Shown here piece after piece: positions 34,863 to 44,661 of a stretch of DNA of 64,000 nucleotides; positions within the stretch are counted from its first letter, which is position 1, and each line of letters starts with the position of its first letter. Source of the DNA: Candidatus Fermentibacterota bacterium. GTDB lineage: Bacteria; JAFGKV01. The translations under genes were made by a program, and so were the position numbers. The stretch lies in contig JAFGKV010000096.1 of assembly GCA_016928395.1 (NCBI GenBank), positions 5,127 through 69,126 of the forward strand. The letters run 5' to 3'. Under the pieces are notes generated by a model. That model did not search any database and was not told the origin of the DNA. It saw only the letters and a list, made by a program, of their open reading frames with translations.

Positions 34863-36346
34863 CAACGGAGCGTATCCTGATCGTGGATGACAGGGAGGAG
34901 AACCGCTACCTGCTGCGGGCCATGCTGCAGGGTAACGGCTACGACGTGCTGGAAGCGCGGCACGGCGCCGAAGCTCTGGAGACGGCCCGGCAGACGCCGC
35001 CGGACCTTGTCATCTCCGACATACTCATGCCCGTGATGGACGGGTTCGCTCTCTGCCGGGAGTGGCTTCGGGACGAGCGTTTGGGGAAGATCCCGTTCAT
35101 CTTCTACACCGCCACCTACACCGACAGCAGGGACCGGGAGTTCGCCCTCGGCCTTGGGGCCTCCCGGTTCATCGTGAAGCCCCAGGAGCCTGAGGCCTTC
35201 ATGGAGATCATCCGGGAGGCCCTGCGACATGTCGTGGCGGGCCGTGCCGCGTTGGCGAGCCCGGGCCCTACCGTGGATGAGGCGGCCTATCTCCAGCAGT
35301 ACAACGAGGCCCTCATCCGCAAGCTGGAAACGAAGATGGAGCAACTGGAGCATGCCAACCGCATGCTGGAGCACGAGCTGGAGGAACGAACCCGGATGGA
35401 GGCGGATCTCCGGGAGAGCGAGGTGCGGTACCGGGCCCTCTTCGAGCACATGGCCTCGGCATCATGCCTGGATGAGGTGATCTACCGGGAGGGTATCCCC
35501 GTGGACTACCGCCTGGTGGATGTCAACCCCGCCTTCGAGCGCGTCACCGGCATCAGCCGCGGGCGGGCCATCGGAGCCCTGGCCTCAGAGCTCTACGACT
35601 CACCCCAGGTCTGGTCGTTGGATGTCTTTACGGGGGTTGCCGAGACGGGAACGCCGGCTCGGTTCGAGGCCTTCGTGCCCGCCATCGGCAAGCATCTCGA
35701 CATAGTCGTGTCGTGCCCCCGCAAGGGAATGTTCTCGACCGTGTTCTCCGATATCACCGAGCGAAAGAGGCTGGAAGACGAGCTCCGGAGCGCGCTGGAC
35801 GAACAGGCATGGCTCCTGAAGAGCATGATGAACGCCTTCGTCGTGTGTGACTCGGTCTTCGACGCCGACGGCCGCTTCGTCAGCTACCGTTTCCGGTACA
35901 TCAACGATGCCTATGAACGCATAACCGGCGTGAAGCGAAACGAGGTGTACGGCAAGACCGTGCACGAGGTATGGCCTGAGACCGAAGAGTCATGGATCGA
36001 GAACTACGGCGCGGTGGCCGTGACCGGCGTGGCGATGACCTTCGAGATGTATCACGCGCCCACGGCCAAACACTACCACTGCCACGTCTACCGCCCGTGG
36101 GACAGCACTGCGCGGTTCTGCGTCGTCTTCGACGACATCACCGCGCGGGTAGAGGCCTCCGCTGCGATGGCGAGCCGGCTTGACGAACTGCGCCGATGGC
36201 ACACGGCAACGCTGGGCCGCGAAACCCGGATTCTCGAACTCAAGCGAGAAATAAACGAACTGCTGGCCGCTGCGGGACAGCCGCCACGGTACTCCAGCGC
36301 GGAGGAAGATCAGTGGCCCCGCGCCGACTCCTCGCGGCGTGGCTGA
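34859..36346 (+). CDS. receiver-PAS-PAS protein without kinase
   Basis: The receiver (1-125) has ILIVDDREENRYLL, VISDILMPVMDGFAL and FIVKPQEP. A coiled coil (140-180) and two PAS domains (185-305 and 310-425) follow. The C-terminus, RWHTATLGRETRILELKRE then ELLAAAGQPPRY, is a tail seen in many PAS proteins that lack kinase domains. No H-box or ATPase. Its receiver is closely related to that of the kinase at 58051, as if the kinase half had been lost or exchanged. It probably interacts with other kinases of the run through PAS or the tail. Confidence 0.9.
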   Translation: MTTERILIVDDREENRYLLRAMLQGNGYDVLEARHGAEALETARQTPPDLVISDILMPVMDGFALCREWLRDERLGKIPFIFYTATYTDSRDREFALGLGASRFIVKPQEPEAFMEIIREALRHVVAGRAALASPGPTVDEAAYLQQYNEALIRKLETKMEQLEHANRMLEHELEERTRMEADLRESEVRYRALFEHMASASCLDEVIYREGIPVDYRLVDVNPAFERVTGISRGRAIGALASELYDSPQVWSLDVFTGVAETGTPARFEAFVPAIGKHLDIVVSCPRKGMFSTVFSDITERKRLEDELRSALDEQAWLLKSMMNAFVVCDSVFDADGRFVSYRFRYINDAYERITGVKRNEVYGKTVHEVWPETEESWIENYGAVAVTGVAMTFEMYHAPTAKHYHCHVYRPWDSTARFCVVFDDITARVEASAAMASRLDELRRWHTATLGRETRILELKREINELLAAAGQPPRYSSAEEDQWPRADSSRRG

Positions 36347-36398
36347 TGACCGGGGAGGATCGTGTCTTCAGGCCGGTTCCGGAAGGAAGGTGGTGGGG

Positions 36399-38942
36399 AT
36401 GAAGCTCAGCACGAAGTTGACCGTGATAATGGGAGGAGCCACGGTTGCGTTCTTCCTGGTTGCCCTGGCGGTATCGGACCGCATTGTCCGCAGCGGATTC
36501 TCCCGTCTCGAAGAGCGGCATGCCCGCGCCGATGTCGATCACGCGCGTGCGGCCATCGACCGAGGGGCCGACGCGTTGGGGGTGACTGCCGCGGACTGGG
36601 CAATGTGGGATGACACCTACCAGTTCGTGCAAGATCAGAACCCCGCCTACGCAGAAGGAAACCTTACCCCCCTGGCGCTCTCAACGCTCAGGATCCATGC
36701 GCTGATGATCGTCGACGAGTCGTGCGGGCTGGCCTGGGGCCAGATGCTGAGTCCCGAAGACACCGGTTTTGTGCCACTCCCCGACAAGCTGCGCCGGCTC
36801 GCGGAAGCTGGCGGGGTGTTGACCACCTTCGATCCCGATCGGGACCGCATCTCGGGGATCGTGGTTCTGGCTGAAGGGCCCATGCTGGTCGCCGCCCATC
36901 GGATCCTCACGAGCCAGCGGGAAGGCCCTGCCCGGGGCACGCTGGTCATGGGGCGATTCCTTGATGCCGACGCCATTGGTGAACTGGCAGAGGCGCTCCA
37001 GGTGGAGGTTAACGTCTTCCGCGTTGATGATCTCGCCGGGCCCACCGTGCCGGATGGGGTCACCGCAGCCTGGGGCGTGGATCCGCCCGTGATCCGGGTG
37101 ATCAGCCCAACGGTCATCGCCGGATACGGTCTTGTGCGGGATCTGAGCGAAACGCCGGCACTGGTGGTCGAAGTCCGGATGCCGCGAGACATCTCTGCGC
37201 AGGGAACCCGTACCTCCGCGGTCTTCGCGGGCACGTTGCTGGCGGCTGCCTCCTGTCTCACCTTCGTCATCGCGGTCACGCTGAGATGGCAGATCATCGG
37301 GAGACTGGCGTCGCTCAGCAGAGGCATCCGGCGCATCTCCACCGCGGAGGATTTTTCGGGGCGCGTCACCCTGGCCGGATCCGATGAGTTGTCCGCCATC
37401 GCCGATGACGTCAACCACCTGGTGACCCGGGTGGCGGAATCCCGACGGGCGCTGGTGAAGAGCGAGGAGCGCATCGGGCAGATCGCGAATAGCGTCGCCG
37501 ACTGGATCTGGGAAGTTGACGCAGAGGGGTTGTACACGTACGCAAGTCCTGCGGTGGAGCGAATTCTGGGCTACGCGCCCGAGGAAATCGTGGGGAAAAA
37601 GCATTTCTACGACCTATTCGCGCCCGAAGAACAGCAGGCCAAGAAGCGCGCGGCACTCGACACAATGGCGCGGCGCGTGAGGTTCATCGCCCTGGTCAAC
37701 ACCAACGTGCACAAAGACGGCCGTCGCGTAGTGCTGGAGACCAACGGCGTGCCGGTGGTGGATCAGCAGGGGAAGCTCCTTGGGTACCGCGGCGCCGACA
37801 GGGATATTACCGAGCGCACCCTGGCGGAGGAGGCAATGAAGGAGGCCGCCGTCGAGACGCAGCGACTTCTCGAAACGGCCGAGCAGTCGCGCAGGGCGCT
37901 GCTCAGCGTGGTAGAGGACCAGAAGCGTGCCGAGGAGGCACTCCGTCAGAGCACGGTCCTGCTGGACACCGCGGGACGAATGGCGCGGTTCGGCGCCTGG
38001 AGCGTGAACCTGGCCGAGAACAGGGTGACATGGTCGGACCAGGTGGCCGCCATCCACGAGATGCCTCCGGGATACTCTCCCACCGTGGAGCAGGGATTGG
38101 GCTTCTACGCTCCCATATGCCGGGAGCGGATCGCGCAGGTGTTCGGCGCGTGCGCCCGAGAGGGGACGCCCTACGACGAGGAGTTCGAGATCATTGCGGC
38201 CGGAGGGTCCCGCGTCTGGGTTCGGACCATTGGCCACGCCATTCGCGATGGCACGGGAGCCATCGTGAAGGTCGAAGGCGCCTTCCAGGATATCACGGAG
38301 CGCAAACGGGTCGAGGGGGCGCTCCACAAGGCACTCGCTGAAAAGGATGTTCTGCTGCGCGAGGTGCATCATCGGGTTAAGAACAATCTCATGGCGATGA
38401 TGGCGCTCATGCAGATGAAACGCGAACGGATTGGTGATGAGCGCCTGAGTCTTGTGCTGCTCGAGCTGGAAGAGCAGGCGCGCGCTATGTCGCTGGTGTA
38501 TGAGCAGCTCTACCAGAGCGACAGCGTGGCCCACGTGGAGATGGGTCCCTATCTCTCGTCACTGACCCAGAGCCTGGTGCCGGCCTTGCGTGGTGAGCGG
38601 GACATTATCGTGGAGGTCGACGCGGATCCGGTCGTGCTCGATGTGGAACAGGCCATGCCGTGCGGGCTCATCGTCAACGAGTTGGTGACCAATGCGCTGA
38701 AGCACGCGTTTCCGCCGTCGCCGGGGAGGAGGGGAACCATCCACGTCTCCCTGGCGAAGGAGGGGGAGGCCTGCCTGCTGACGGTGGCCGACGATGGAGC
38801 GGGCATGCCGCGGGGCGGTGACGCGATAACACGCTCGGGGCTCCGCATGGTGGGGTTGTGGGCCACCCACCAGTTGGGGGGCACCATTGAGATCGTAGAC
38901 AACGCGGGGACCACCGTGACGGTCCGATTCAGCGAGGGGTGA
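36399..38942 (+). CDS. CHASE4-HAMP-PAS-PAS HisKA_2 kinase
   Basis: TM1 is at 6-26. The periplasmic CHASE4 domain (about 30-240) shows AADWAMWDDTYQFVQDQNP, a hallmark. TM2 is at about 275-297, then HAMP (305-360). PAS domains are at 370-490 and 545-650, separated by a helical linker. The core has LLREVHHRVKNNLMAMMAL and MPCGLIVNELVTNALKHAF. ATG 36399 has purine-rich GGTGGGG just upstream and starts directly before TM1; the frame is open to 36339. The 52-base gap to the previous gene is the largest in the run. Confidence 0.92.
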   Translation: MKLSTKLTVIMGGATVAFFLVALAVSDRIVRSGFSRLEERHARADVDHARAAIDRGADALGVTAADWAMWDDTYQFVQDQNPAYAEGNLTPLALSTLRIHALMIVDESCGLAWGQMLSPEDTGFVPLPDKLRRLAEAGGVLTTFDPDRDRISGIVVLAEGPMLVAAHRILTSQREGPARGTLVMGRFLDADAIGELAEALQVEVNVFRVDDLAGPTVPDGVTAAWGVDPPVIRVISPTVIAGYGLVRDLSETPALVVEVRMPRDISAQGTRTSAVFAGTLLAAASCLTFVIAVTLRWQIIGRLASLSRGIRRISTAEDFSGRVTLAGSDELSAIADDVNHLVTRVAESRRALVKSEERIGQIANSVADWIWEVDAEGLYTYASPAVERILGYAPEEIVGKKHFYDLFAPEEQQAKKRAALDTMARRVRFIALVNTNVHKDGRRVVLETNGVPVVDQQGKLLGYRGADRDITERTLAEEAMKEAAVETQRLLETAEQSRRALLSVVEDQKRAEEALRQSTVLLDTAGRMARFGAWSVNLAENRVTWSDQVAAIHEMPPGYSPTVEQGLGFYAPICRERIAQVFGACAREGTPYDEEFEIIAAGGSRVWVRTIGHAIRDGTGAIVKVEGAFQDITERKRVEGALHKALAEKDVLLREVHHRVKNNLMAMMALMQMKRERIGDERLSLVLLELEEQARAMSLVYEQLYQSDSVAHVEMGPYLSSLTQSLVPALRGERDIIVEVDADPVVLDVEQAMPCGLIVNELVTNALKHAFPPSPGRRGTIHVSLAKEGEACLLTVADDGAGMPRGGDAITRSGLRMVGLWATHQLGGTIEIVDNAGTTVTVRFSEG

Positions 38943-38943
38943 C

Positions 38944-41619
38944 ATGGGCCTGGTCGCAGAGGGAATCCACGGAGGCAACGATGAAGGCTCGATGGCGTCA
39001 GTGCCGGCCGATGGGCAGGTGCGCGCGGGAGAAGAGTATCTGCGGGCCGTCCTGGACTCGGTGAATGACGCCGTGTTCGTGGATGACGCGGCTACCGGCC
39101 AGATCATCGATGTCAATCAGCGCACGTGCGAGATGTACGGGTATGCCCGAGAGGAAGTCCTCCGAATCCCCCTCGGAGACCTGAGCCAGGGCGAGCCTCC
39201 GTACTCTCAGAATGAGGCGCTGGAGTGGCTCCGCCGGGCCCGGGAGGGCGGGCCCCAGGTCTTCCCGTGGCTGGCGAAGCGAAAGAACGGCTCGTTGTTC
39301 TGGGTCGAGGTCAGCATCCGGTTCACGCGCATCGGCGCCGCAGATCGGTTCGTGGTCGTGGTGCGCGATATTACGGAGAGGTGGCTGGCCGAGGAGTCGC
39401 TTCGCGTCAGCCGCGAGAAGGCCGCACGTCTGCTGGCCCACCAGACCGCCATGAACCGGCTCGCCCTTGCCCTGGGAGAGACCCTCAGCCTGGATGAGGT
39501 ATATCGCACCATTCACCGCCACATCGGCGACCTGGTCGACGTGTGGTGTCTCATCATTTCCTCCTTCGACGAGAAGTCGGGGCTGATCCAGGCCAGTTAT
39601 GCCGCGGCCGATCAGGAGTACGATGTCTCCCAGTTCCCCGCCATCCCCCTGGGAGAACGGGGCAAGGGCACCCAGAGCAGGGTACTACACTCCGGAGAGC
39701 CACTCTACACCCCAGACCATCAGCAGGCGCTCAGGGATAGCCGGTTCCGCTACACCGTCGAGGATGACGGTGCGGTCCACGAGGAACTGCCCTCGGAGAG
39801 AGACAAGGAGGATACCACCCGCTCCGCGGTGTACCTGCCGATGAAGGTGGGCGGGAAAACGGTGGGAGTCATGCAGGTGCAGAGCCGCCGGTTGGACGCC
39901 TATACACAGGACGACATCGTTCTCCTGGCCGGGATGGCGAACGTTGCCGCGGTGGCCTTGCAGAATGCTCGGCTTCGAGAGGATCTCGTGCGAGAACTGG
40001 CCGAGCGAACCCGTGCCGAGGATGCGCGCGGCAAGAATGAAGCGAGGTTGGAGGGGTTGTTGCGCATCGTGAATTACGAGGCTCAGAGCGAACAGGAGCT
40101 CCTGGACCACGCACTGGAGCAGGCGGTCGCACTCACCGCCAGCACCATCGGGTACATCTACTACTATGACGAGGCCACACGCCGCTTCACCCTCAACACC
40201 TGGTCGAAGGATGTGATGAAGGAGTGCACGGTGATCGAACCCCAGGCCGTGTACGCGTTGGACAAGACCGGTGCCTGGGGGGAAGCGGTCAGGCAGGAAA
40301 TGCCGATCGTCATCAACGATTTCGCGGCGCCGCATCCCCTCAAGAAGGGCTTTCCCGAGGGTCACGCGCCCGTGAAGAGATTCATGACCATCCCGGTGCG
40401 CGTCGAGGAACGGATTGTCGCGGTCGTCGGCGTCGCGAACAAGACGGCCGAGTATGACCAGGGCGACGTCCGCCAGCTCACCCTGCTCATGGATTCGATC
40501 TGGAAGATCGTGGAGCGCCGCCGGGCCCAAGAGGCCCTTCGGGAGAGCGAGCGGCGCTTCGCCACCCTGGCCGCCACCGCTCCCATCGGTATCTTCCGCA
40601 CCGACGCCGACGGCGCCACGACCTATGTCAATCGCCGCTGGTCGGAGATATCGGGGCTCCGCGAGACAGAGGCCCTGGGTGATGGGTGGCTCCGCGCGGT
40701 GCATCCGGATGACCGGGCGCGTCTGGCCGCGGGATGGCACACCAAGGCCCGCGAGGGTGTACGGTCCCGGGCAGAGTATCGCTTCATCCGCCCCGACGGC
40801 ACGGTTGTATGGGTCTGGGGGATCGCGACGCCGGAAGTCGACGCCCAGGGTGAGAGCTCCGGGTACATCGGTGCCATCAGCGACATCACCGAACGCCGCC
40901 GTGCGGAGGAGCAGGTCCGCGCCGCCCTGGAGGAGAAGGAGGTCCTCCTCCGCGAGGTGCATCACCGAGTCAAGAACAACCTCCAGGCCATCATCTACCT
41001 CATCGACACCAGGCTTGACCAGATCACCGACACGGCAACCGAGGCGCTGCTCCGGGGCCTGCAGGAGCAGGCCCGGGCCATGGCGCTGGTGTACGAGCAG
41101 ATCTACCAGAGCGAGGACCTCTCCCATGTGCACATGGGCCACTATCTCGAGGTACTGGTCAGGCAGGTGATCCTCGCTCTCAGCCCCAGGGGAGACATCG
41201 ACCAGGAAGTGAACGTCGGCGATGTCTTTCTGGAGGTAGCGGCGGCGATTCCCTGCGGCCTGATCGTGAACGAGCTGGTGACCAACAGCCTCAAGTATGC
41301 GTTCCCGCCCTCCTTTCAGACCAGGCCGCGCATCGGGATCGCGCTCGGCATCGAGGGCGATCGCTGTTGCCTGGCTGTCGAAGACAATGGCATCGGCATC
41401 GCCGAGCATTCGGAGTGCTCATCGCCGGGTTCCACCGGGCTGCGGCTGGTGCACCTGTGGGCCACGCACCAGTTGGGGGGCACGATCTCCCGCGAAGGCG
41501 GCAGGGGAACGCGGCATGTCATCCACTTTCCCCTGCCGGGCAACGTCGAGCCTGATGCGAGGCGCGGGCGGGATAAACCGTTGACGTTGCGGCACTGCGG
41601 CCCCATCATGCCAGAATGA
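38944..41619 (+). CDS. PAS-GAF-GAF-PAS HisKA_2 kinase
   Basis: A soluble sensor with no TM. PAS (25-150) is followed by GAF (165-345, starting LALALGETLSLDEVYRTIH) and a second GAF (360-525). The second GAF has YYYDEATRRFTLNTWSKD and WGEAVRQEMPIVINDFAAP, the signature of a GAF subtype common in multi-PAS proteins. PAS (530-645) precedes the HisKA_2 core LLREVHHRVKNNLQAIIYL and the ATPase IPCGLIVNELVTNSLKYAF. ATG 38944 lies one base after the previous stop. It ends in a short tail and overlaps the next gene by ATGA. Confidence 0.92.
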   Translation: MGLVAEGIHGGNDEGSMASVPADGQVRAGEEYLRAVLDSVNDAVFVDDAATGQIIDVNQRTCEMYGYAREEVLRIPLGDLSQGEPPYSQNEALEWLRRAREGGPQVFPWLAKRKNGSLFWVEVSIRFTRIGAADRFVVVVRDITERWLAEESLRVSREKAARLLAHQTAMNRLALALGETLSLDEVYRTIHRHIGDLVDVWCLIISSFDEKSGLIQASYAAADQEYDVSQFPAIPLGERGKGTQSRVLHSGEPLYTPDHQQALRDSRFRYTVEDDGAVHEELPSERDKEDTTRSAVYLPMKVGGKTVGVMQVQSRRLDAYTQDDIVLLAGMANVAAVALQNARLREDLVRELAERTRAEDARGKNEARLEGLLRIVNYEAQSEQELLDHALEQAVALTASTIGYIYYYDEATRRFTLNTWSKDVMKECTVIEPQAVYALDKTGAWGEAVRQEMPIVINDFAAPHPLKKGFPEGHAPVKRFMTIPVRVEERIVAVVGVANKTAEYDQGDVRQLTLLMDSIWKIVERRRAQEALRESERRFATLAATAPIGIFRTDADGATTYVNRRWSEISGLRETEALGDGWLRAVHPDDRARLAAGWHTKAREGVRSRAEYRFIRPDGTVVWVWGIATPEVDAQGESSGYIGAISDITERRRAEEQVRAALEEKEVLLREVHHRVKNNLQAIIYLIDTRLDQITDTATEALLRGLQEQARAMALVYEQIYQSEDLSHVHMGHYLEVLVRQVILALSPRGDIDQEVNVGDVFLEVAAAIPCGLIVNELVTNSLKYAFPPSFQTRPRIGIALGIEGDRCCLAVEDNGIGIAEHSECSSPGSTGLRLVHLWATHQLGGTISREGGRGTRHVIHFPLPGNVEPDARRGRDKPLTLRHCGPIMPE

Positions 41620-44222
41620 CGCACCGAATTCCTTCTTCCCGCCATCGCCCGCCAAAGCTGATTCGCCATGCCTTTCCGGTTCACCTATCGCGACCTTCCG
41701 CCGGCGCGGGCGTTCTCGCCGTGGTCCTGTGCGCCGGCGCCATCGGCCTTGTGATCCATCGAACCGATGCCCGGATGCGCGCCGATCTCCTGGATCACGC
41801 CCAAAGCATTGCCGCGGCACTCCATGTCGGCGAGATCTCGGCGCTGACCGGCACTCCCGCTGATACGGCATCCACGGACTACTCCCGGCTGAAGGAGCAA
41901 CTGGCCCGGATCCGCCAGGCCACTCCCGCGTGCCGTTTCCTCTACCTCATGGGGCGCCGGGCCGACGGCGCCGTGGTCTTCCTGGCCGATTCGGAACCTC
42001 CCGGCTCTCCTGATGAATCCCCTCCAGGCCAGGTCTATGAGGAAGCCACGGCGCTCCTCCTCAGGGCGTTCGACACCGGGCTCGCGGCCACGGAAGGACC
42101 GGTCACCGACCGGTGGGGACCGTGGATCAGCGGGCTGGTGCCGGCCGTTGATTCATCCACAGGCCGCGTTGTCGCCCTCGTGGGTATGGACATCGACGCC
42201 GGAGGGTGGACGAGGCGGATCCTGTGGAGCGTCGCGTTCACGATGCTCTCTGTGGTGCTCGCCGCCGGCGCTTTTCTCTTTGCTTTGGGTCTTCACCGGG
42301 CGAACCGGAGGATCCGCGAAGGACAGGAGAGACTCCAGGCCATCTTCCGCGGAACGCCGGTGGGCATGGGTATCGTGGCGAACCAGGTATTCACGGAGGT
42401 CAACGACTGGTTCTGCGAGATGATGGGCTATTCACGGGAAGAGCTTGTCATGCAACCAGCGCGCACCGTGTACCCGAGCGACGAGGAGTTCGACAGGGTC
42501 GGTAGGGAGAAGTACGCGCAGATCGCCCAGAGCGGGATCGGGGTCATCGAGACACGGTTCGTGCGAAAGGATAGGGCCACTCTGCACATCCTGCTCAGCA
42601 GCGCAACCCTCGACCGAGCGAACCTGGAACGGGGGGTCGCTTTTGCCGCCCTGGACATCACGGAACGGAAACGGGCGGAGGAGGAGCTTCGCGTCCGGGC
42701 AACCTACCTCAGCGAGCTATTTGAAGGGGCGCCCGAAGCGATCGTCGTGCTCGACAACCACGACGTGGTGCAGCGGGTGAATCGAGAGTTCACGCGACTC
42801 TTCGAGTACACGCCTGACGAGGCCATCGGTCGCAGGATCAACGACCTCATCGTCCCCGCTGACCTCAAAGATGAGGGGGCCAAGGCAACTGCCGACGTGG
42901 CAGCGGGGACCCATGTCTTGTTCGAGACGATTCGTCAATCCAAGGGCGGCACAAGGATCAATGTCTCTGTCCTGGGGAATCCGATCAGGCTGGGCGCCGA
43001 CCAGCTCGGCGTGTATGGCGTCTACCGGGATATCACCGATCTGAAGAAGGCTGAGGGTGAGCGTGACCGGCTTCAGGCACAACTTCTGCAGGCTCAGAAG
43101 ATGGAGGCCGTGGGGAGGCTCGCGGGGGGGGTCGCCCATGATTTCAACAACATGCTGCAGGTTATCTTGGGGCATGTTGAGATGGCGCTGGGGCAGCTCG
43201 CGGAAACCGACCCCCTCCGCGTCGACCTTGAGGAGATCCGCCGCGCCGCCAGAAGGACCGCCGACCTGACCGGGCAGTTGTTAGCGTTTGCCCGCAAGCA
43301 GATAGTCCAACCGAAGCTGCTGGATCTGAACGAGACCATCGGAGCTATGCTGAAAATGCTCGAGCGCTTGATCGGTGAGGATATCAGGCTGACCTGGAAG
43401 CCCACGGCGCGGCGAGCCACCGTCAAGATCGATCCATCACAGGTGGACCAGATCCTCGCCAATCTCTGCGTCAATGCCCGAGACGCGATACAGGGGATCG
43501 GAGACATCGTGATCGAGACGGATTGGGTGACGTTGGATGCAGAGTTCTGCGAGACACATCCAGGGGCGCGGCCGGGAAGCCATGTGAAGCTGTCGGTGAG
43601 TGACACCGGTCGCGGTATAGCGCCCGAGGTTCGCGATCGCCTGTTCGAGCCCTTCTTCACCACCAAGGGCGTTGGGGAGGGAACAGGGCTGGGATTGGCG
43701 ACGGTGTACGGGATCGTGGAGCAGAATGGCGGCTTCGTGCGTGTGTACAGCGAGCCGGACAGAGGGACGACCTTCTCCATCTTCCTGCCTCACCAGGGCG
43801 GTGACGCTGCCGGAACTCACACCGAACTGCCCAAACCCAGGCGGGGGGTCGCGGCGGGAGAGACGGTGCTCGTGGTGGAGGACGACGCGGCAATCCTGCG
43901 CATGGGGGTGCGGATGCTGGAGGGATTGGGGTATCGGGTGCTCAGCGCGGAACACCCTAATGTCGCCCTCCGGTTGGCCGAGGCCCACGACGGACGGATT
44001 GATCTGCTGCTCACCGATCTGGTCATGCCTGAAATGACCGGGCGTGAGTTGGCGACGCGCGTCGAGAGGATGAAGCCGGGCATAGGATGCGTGTTCATGT
44101 CGGGGTACACCGCCGACGTGCTGGCCCGACGTGGCGTTCTGGACGGATCGGTGCGGTTCCTCCAGAAGCCCTTCACCCTTGACGAGCTGGCGCTGAAGAT
44201 GCGTGAGGCGCTGGAGGGGTGA
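41616..44222 (+). CDS. membrane PAS-PAS hybrid histidine kinase
   Basis: TM1 at about 30-48 and TM2 at 210-232 flank the unnamed extracytoplasmic domain (STDYSRLKEQL, CRFLYLMGRRADG, TDRWGPWISGLVP). PAS domains lie at 240-355 and 360-480. HisKA has H508 in GGVAHDFNNMLQV. The HATPase has NLCVNARDAI and GTGLGLATV, and the C-terminal receiver (745-868) has VLVVEDDAAILRM and LLTDLVMPEMTG. It is the last gene of the run from 22961. Heptamer repeats begin 8 bases after its stop. The kinase-receiver half is close to those at 44662, 51881 and 58051. Confidence 0.93.
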   Translation: MTHRIPSSRHRPPKLIRHAFPVHLSRPSAGAGVLAVVLCAGAIGLVIHRTDARMRADLLDHAQSIAAALHVGEISALTGTPADTASTDYSRLKEQLARIRQATPACRFLYLMGRRADGAVVFLADSEPPGSPDESPPGQVYEEATALLLRAFDTGLAATEGPVTDRWGPWISGLVPAVDSSTGRVVALVGMDIDAGGWTRRILWSVAFTMLSVVLAAGAFLFALGLHRANRRIREGQERLQAIFRGTPVGMGIVANQVFTEVNDWFCEMMGYSREELVMQPARTVYPSDEEFDRVGREKYAQIAQSGIGVIETRFVRKDRATLHILLSSATLDRANLERGVAFAALDITERKRAEEELRVRATYLSELFEGAPEAIVVLDNHDVVQRVNREFTRLFEYTPDEAIGRRINDLIVPADLKDEGAKATADVAAGTHVLFETIRQSKGGTRINVSVLGNPIRLGADQLGVYGVYRDITDLKKAEGERDRLQAQLLQAQKMEAVGRLAGGVAHDFNNMLQVILGHVEMALGQLAETDPLRVDLEEIRRAARRTADLTGQLLAFARKQIVQPKLLDLNETIGAMLKMLERLIGEDIRLTWKPTARRATVKIDPSQVDQILANLCVNARDAIQGIGDIVIETDWVTLDAEFCETHPGARPGSHVKLSVSDTGRGIAPEVRDRLFEPFFTTKGVGEGTGLGLATVYGIVEQNGGFVRVYSEPDRGTTFSIFLPHQGGDAAGTHTELPKPRRGVAAGETVLVVEDDAAILRMGVRMLEGLGYRVLSAEHPNVALRLAEAHDGRIDLLLTDLVMPEMTGRELATRVERMKPGIGCVFMSGYTADVLARRGVLDGSVRFLQKPFTLDELALKMREALEG

Positions 44223-44230
44223 CAAGGAAC

Positions 44231-44370
44231 GCGGAGCGCGGAATGCGGAGCGCGGAATGCGGAGCGAGGAACGCGGAGCGAGGAGCGAGGAACGCGGAAC
44301 GCGGAGCGAGGAGCGCGGAACGCGGAGCGCGGAACGCGGAGCGAGGAGCGCGGAACGAGGAGCGCGGAAT
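44231..44370 (+). repeat. 20 tandem heptamers G[C/A]GGA[A/G][C/T]
   Basis: Twenty uninterrupted 7-nt units (GCGGAGC, GCGGAAC, GAGGAGC, GCGGAAT and similar) start just after the stop of the hybrid kinase at 44222. Because 7 is not a multiple of 3, all frames stay open and give Arg/Glu-rich shadow ORFs. Shorter runs lie at 18453-18487, 44456-44483, 48254-48267, 48733-48753 (inverted), 54747-54760, 60920-60954 and 61043-61056. Confidence 0.9.
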
Positions 44371-44379
44371 GGCATGAAC

Positions 44380-44441
44380 TCCCGCAGAGACCGAGAGCTC
44401 GGAGCGCCATGATTTCCCGCAGAGACGCAGAGGCGCGGAGA
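44380..44441 (+). repeat. two copies of the TCCCGCAGAGACGCAGAG repeat
   Basis: TCCCGCAGAGACCGAGAG starts at 44380 and TCCCGCAGAGACGCAGAG at 44415. They belong to the same family as the inverted repeats at 48275-48302 and 48688-48715 and a diverged copy at 60999-61028. The rest of 44484-44661 has no recognisable feature. Confidence 0.75.
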
Positions 44442-44661
44442 ATGCAGATCTCGGAGTGCGGAGCGCGGAACGAGGAGTGAGAAATGAGCAGGATGAACTG
44501 AGGGAGAAAGCGAAGGCATTCGTCCTCACGAAGGTTAGACTGGCGAACCCGCTGCCTACCACCCCAGAGGGGCGACATAAGCCCTTGGCGTCGATGGCGC
44601 GGGAGCAGGTGGCCGGACCGCGCGTCCCCGTGGCTCGGGTGACGGCTGTGGAGGAACAGAT

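Noticed and set aside
44203-44412. Arg/Glu-rich small proteins encoded by the heptamer repeat
   Set aside because: Products of a 7-nt tandem repeat that keeps all frames open; no ribosome site and no conserved sequence.
44231-44483. Possible CRISPR array
   Set aside because: The repeats are 7-nt tandem units without unique spacers, and no cas genes are present.
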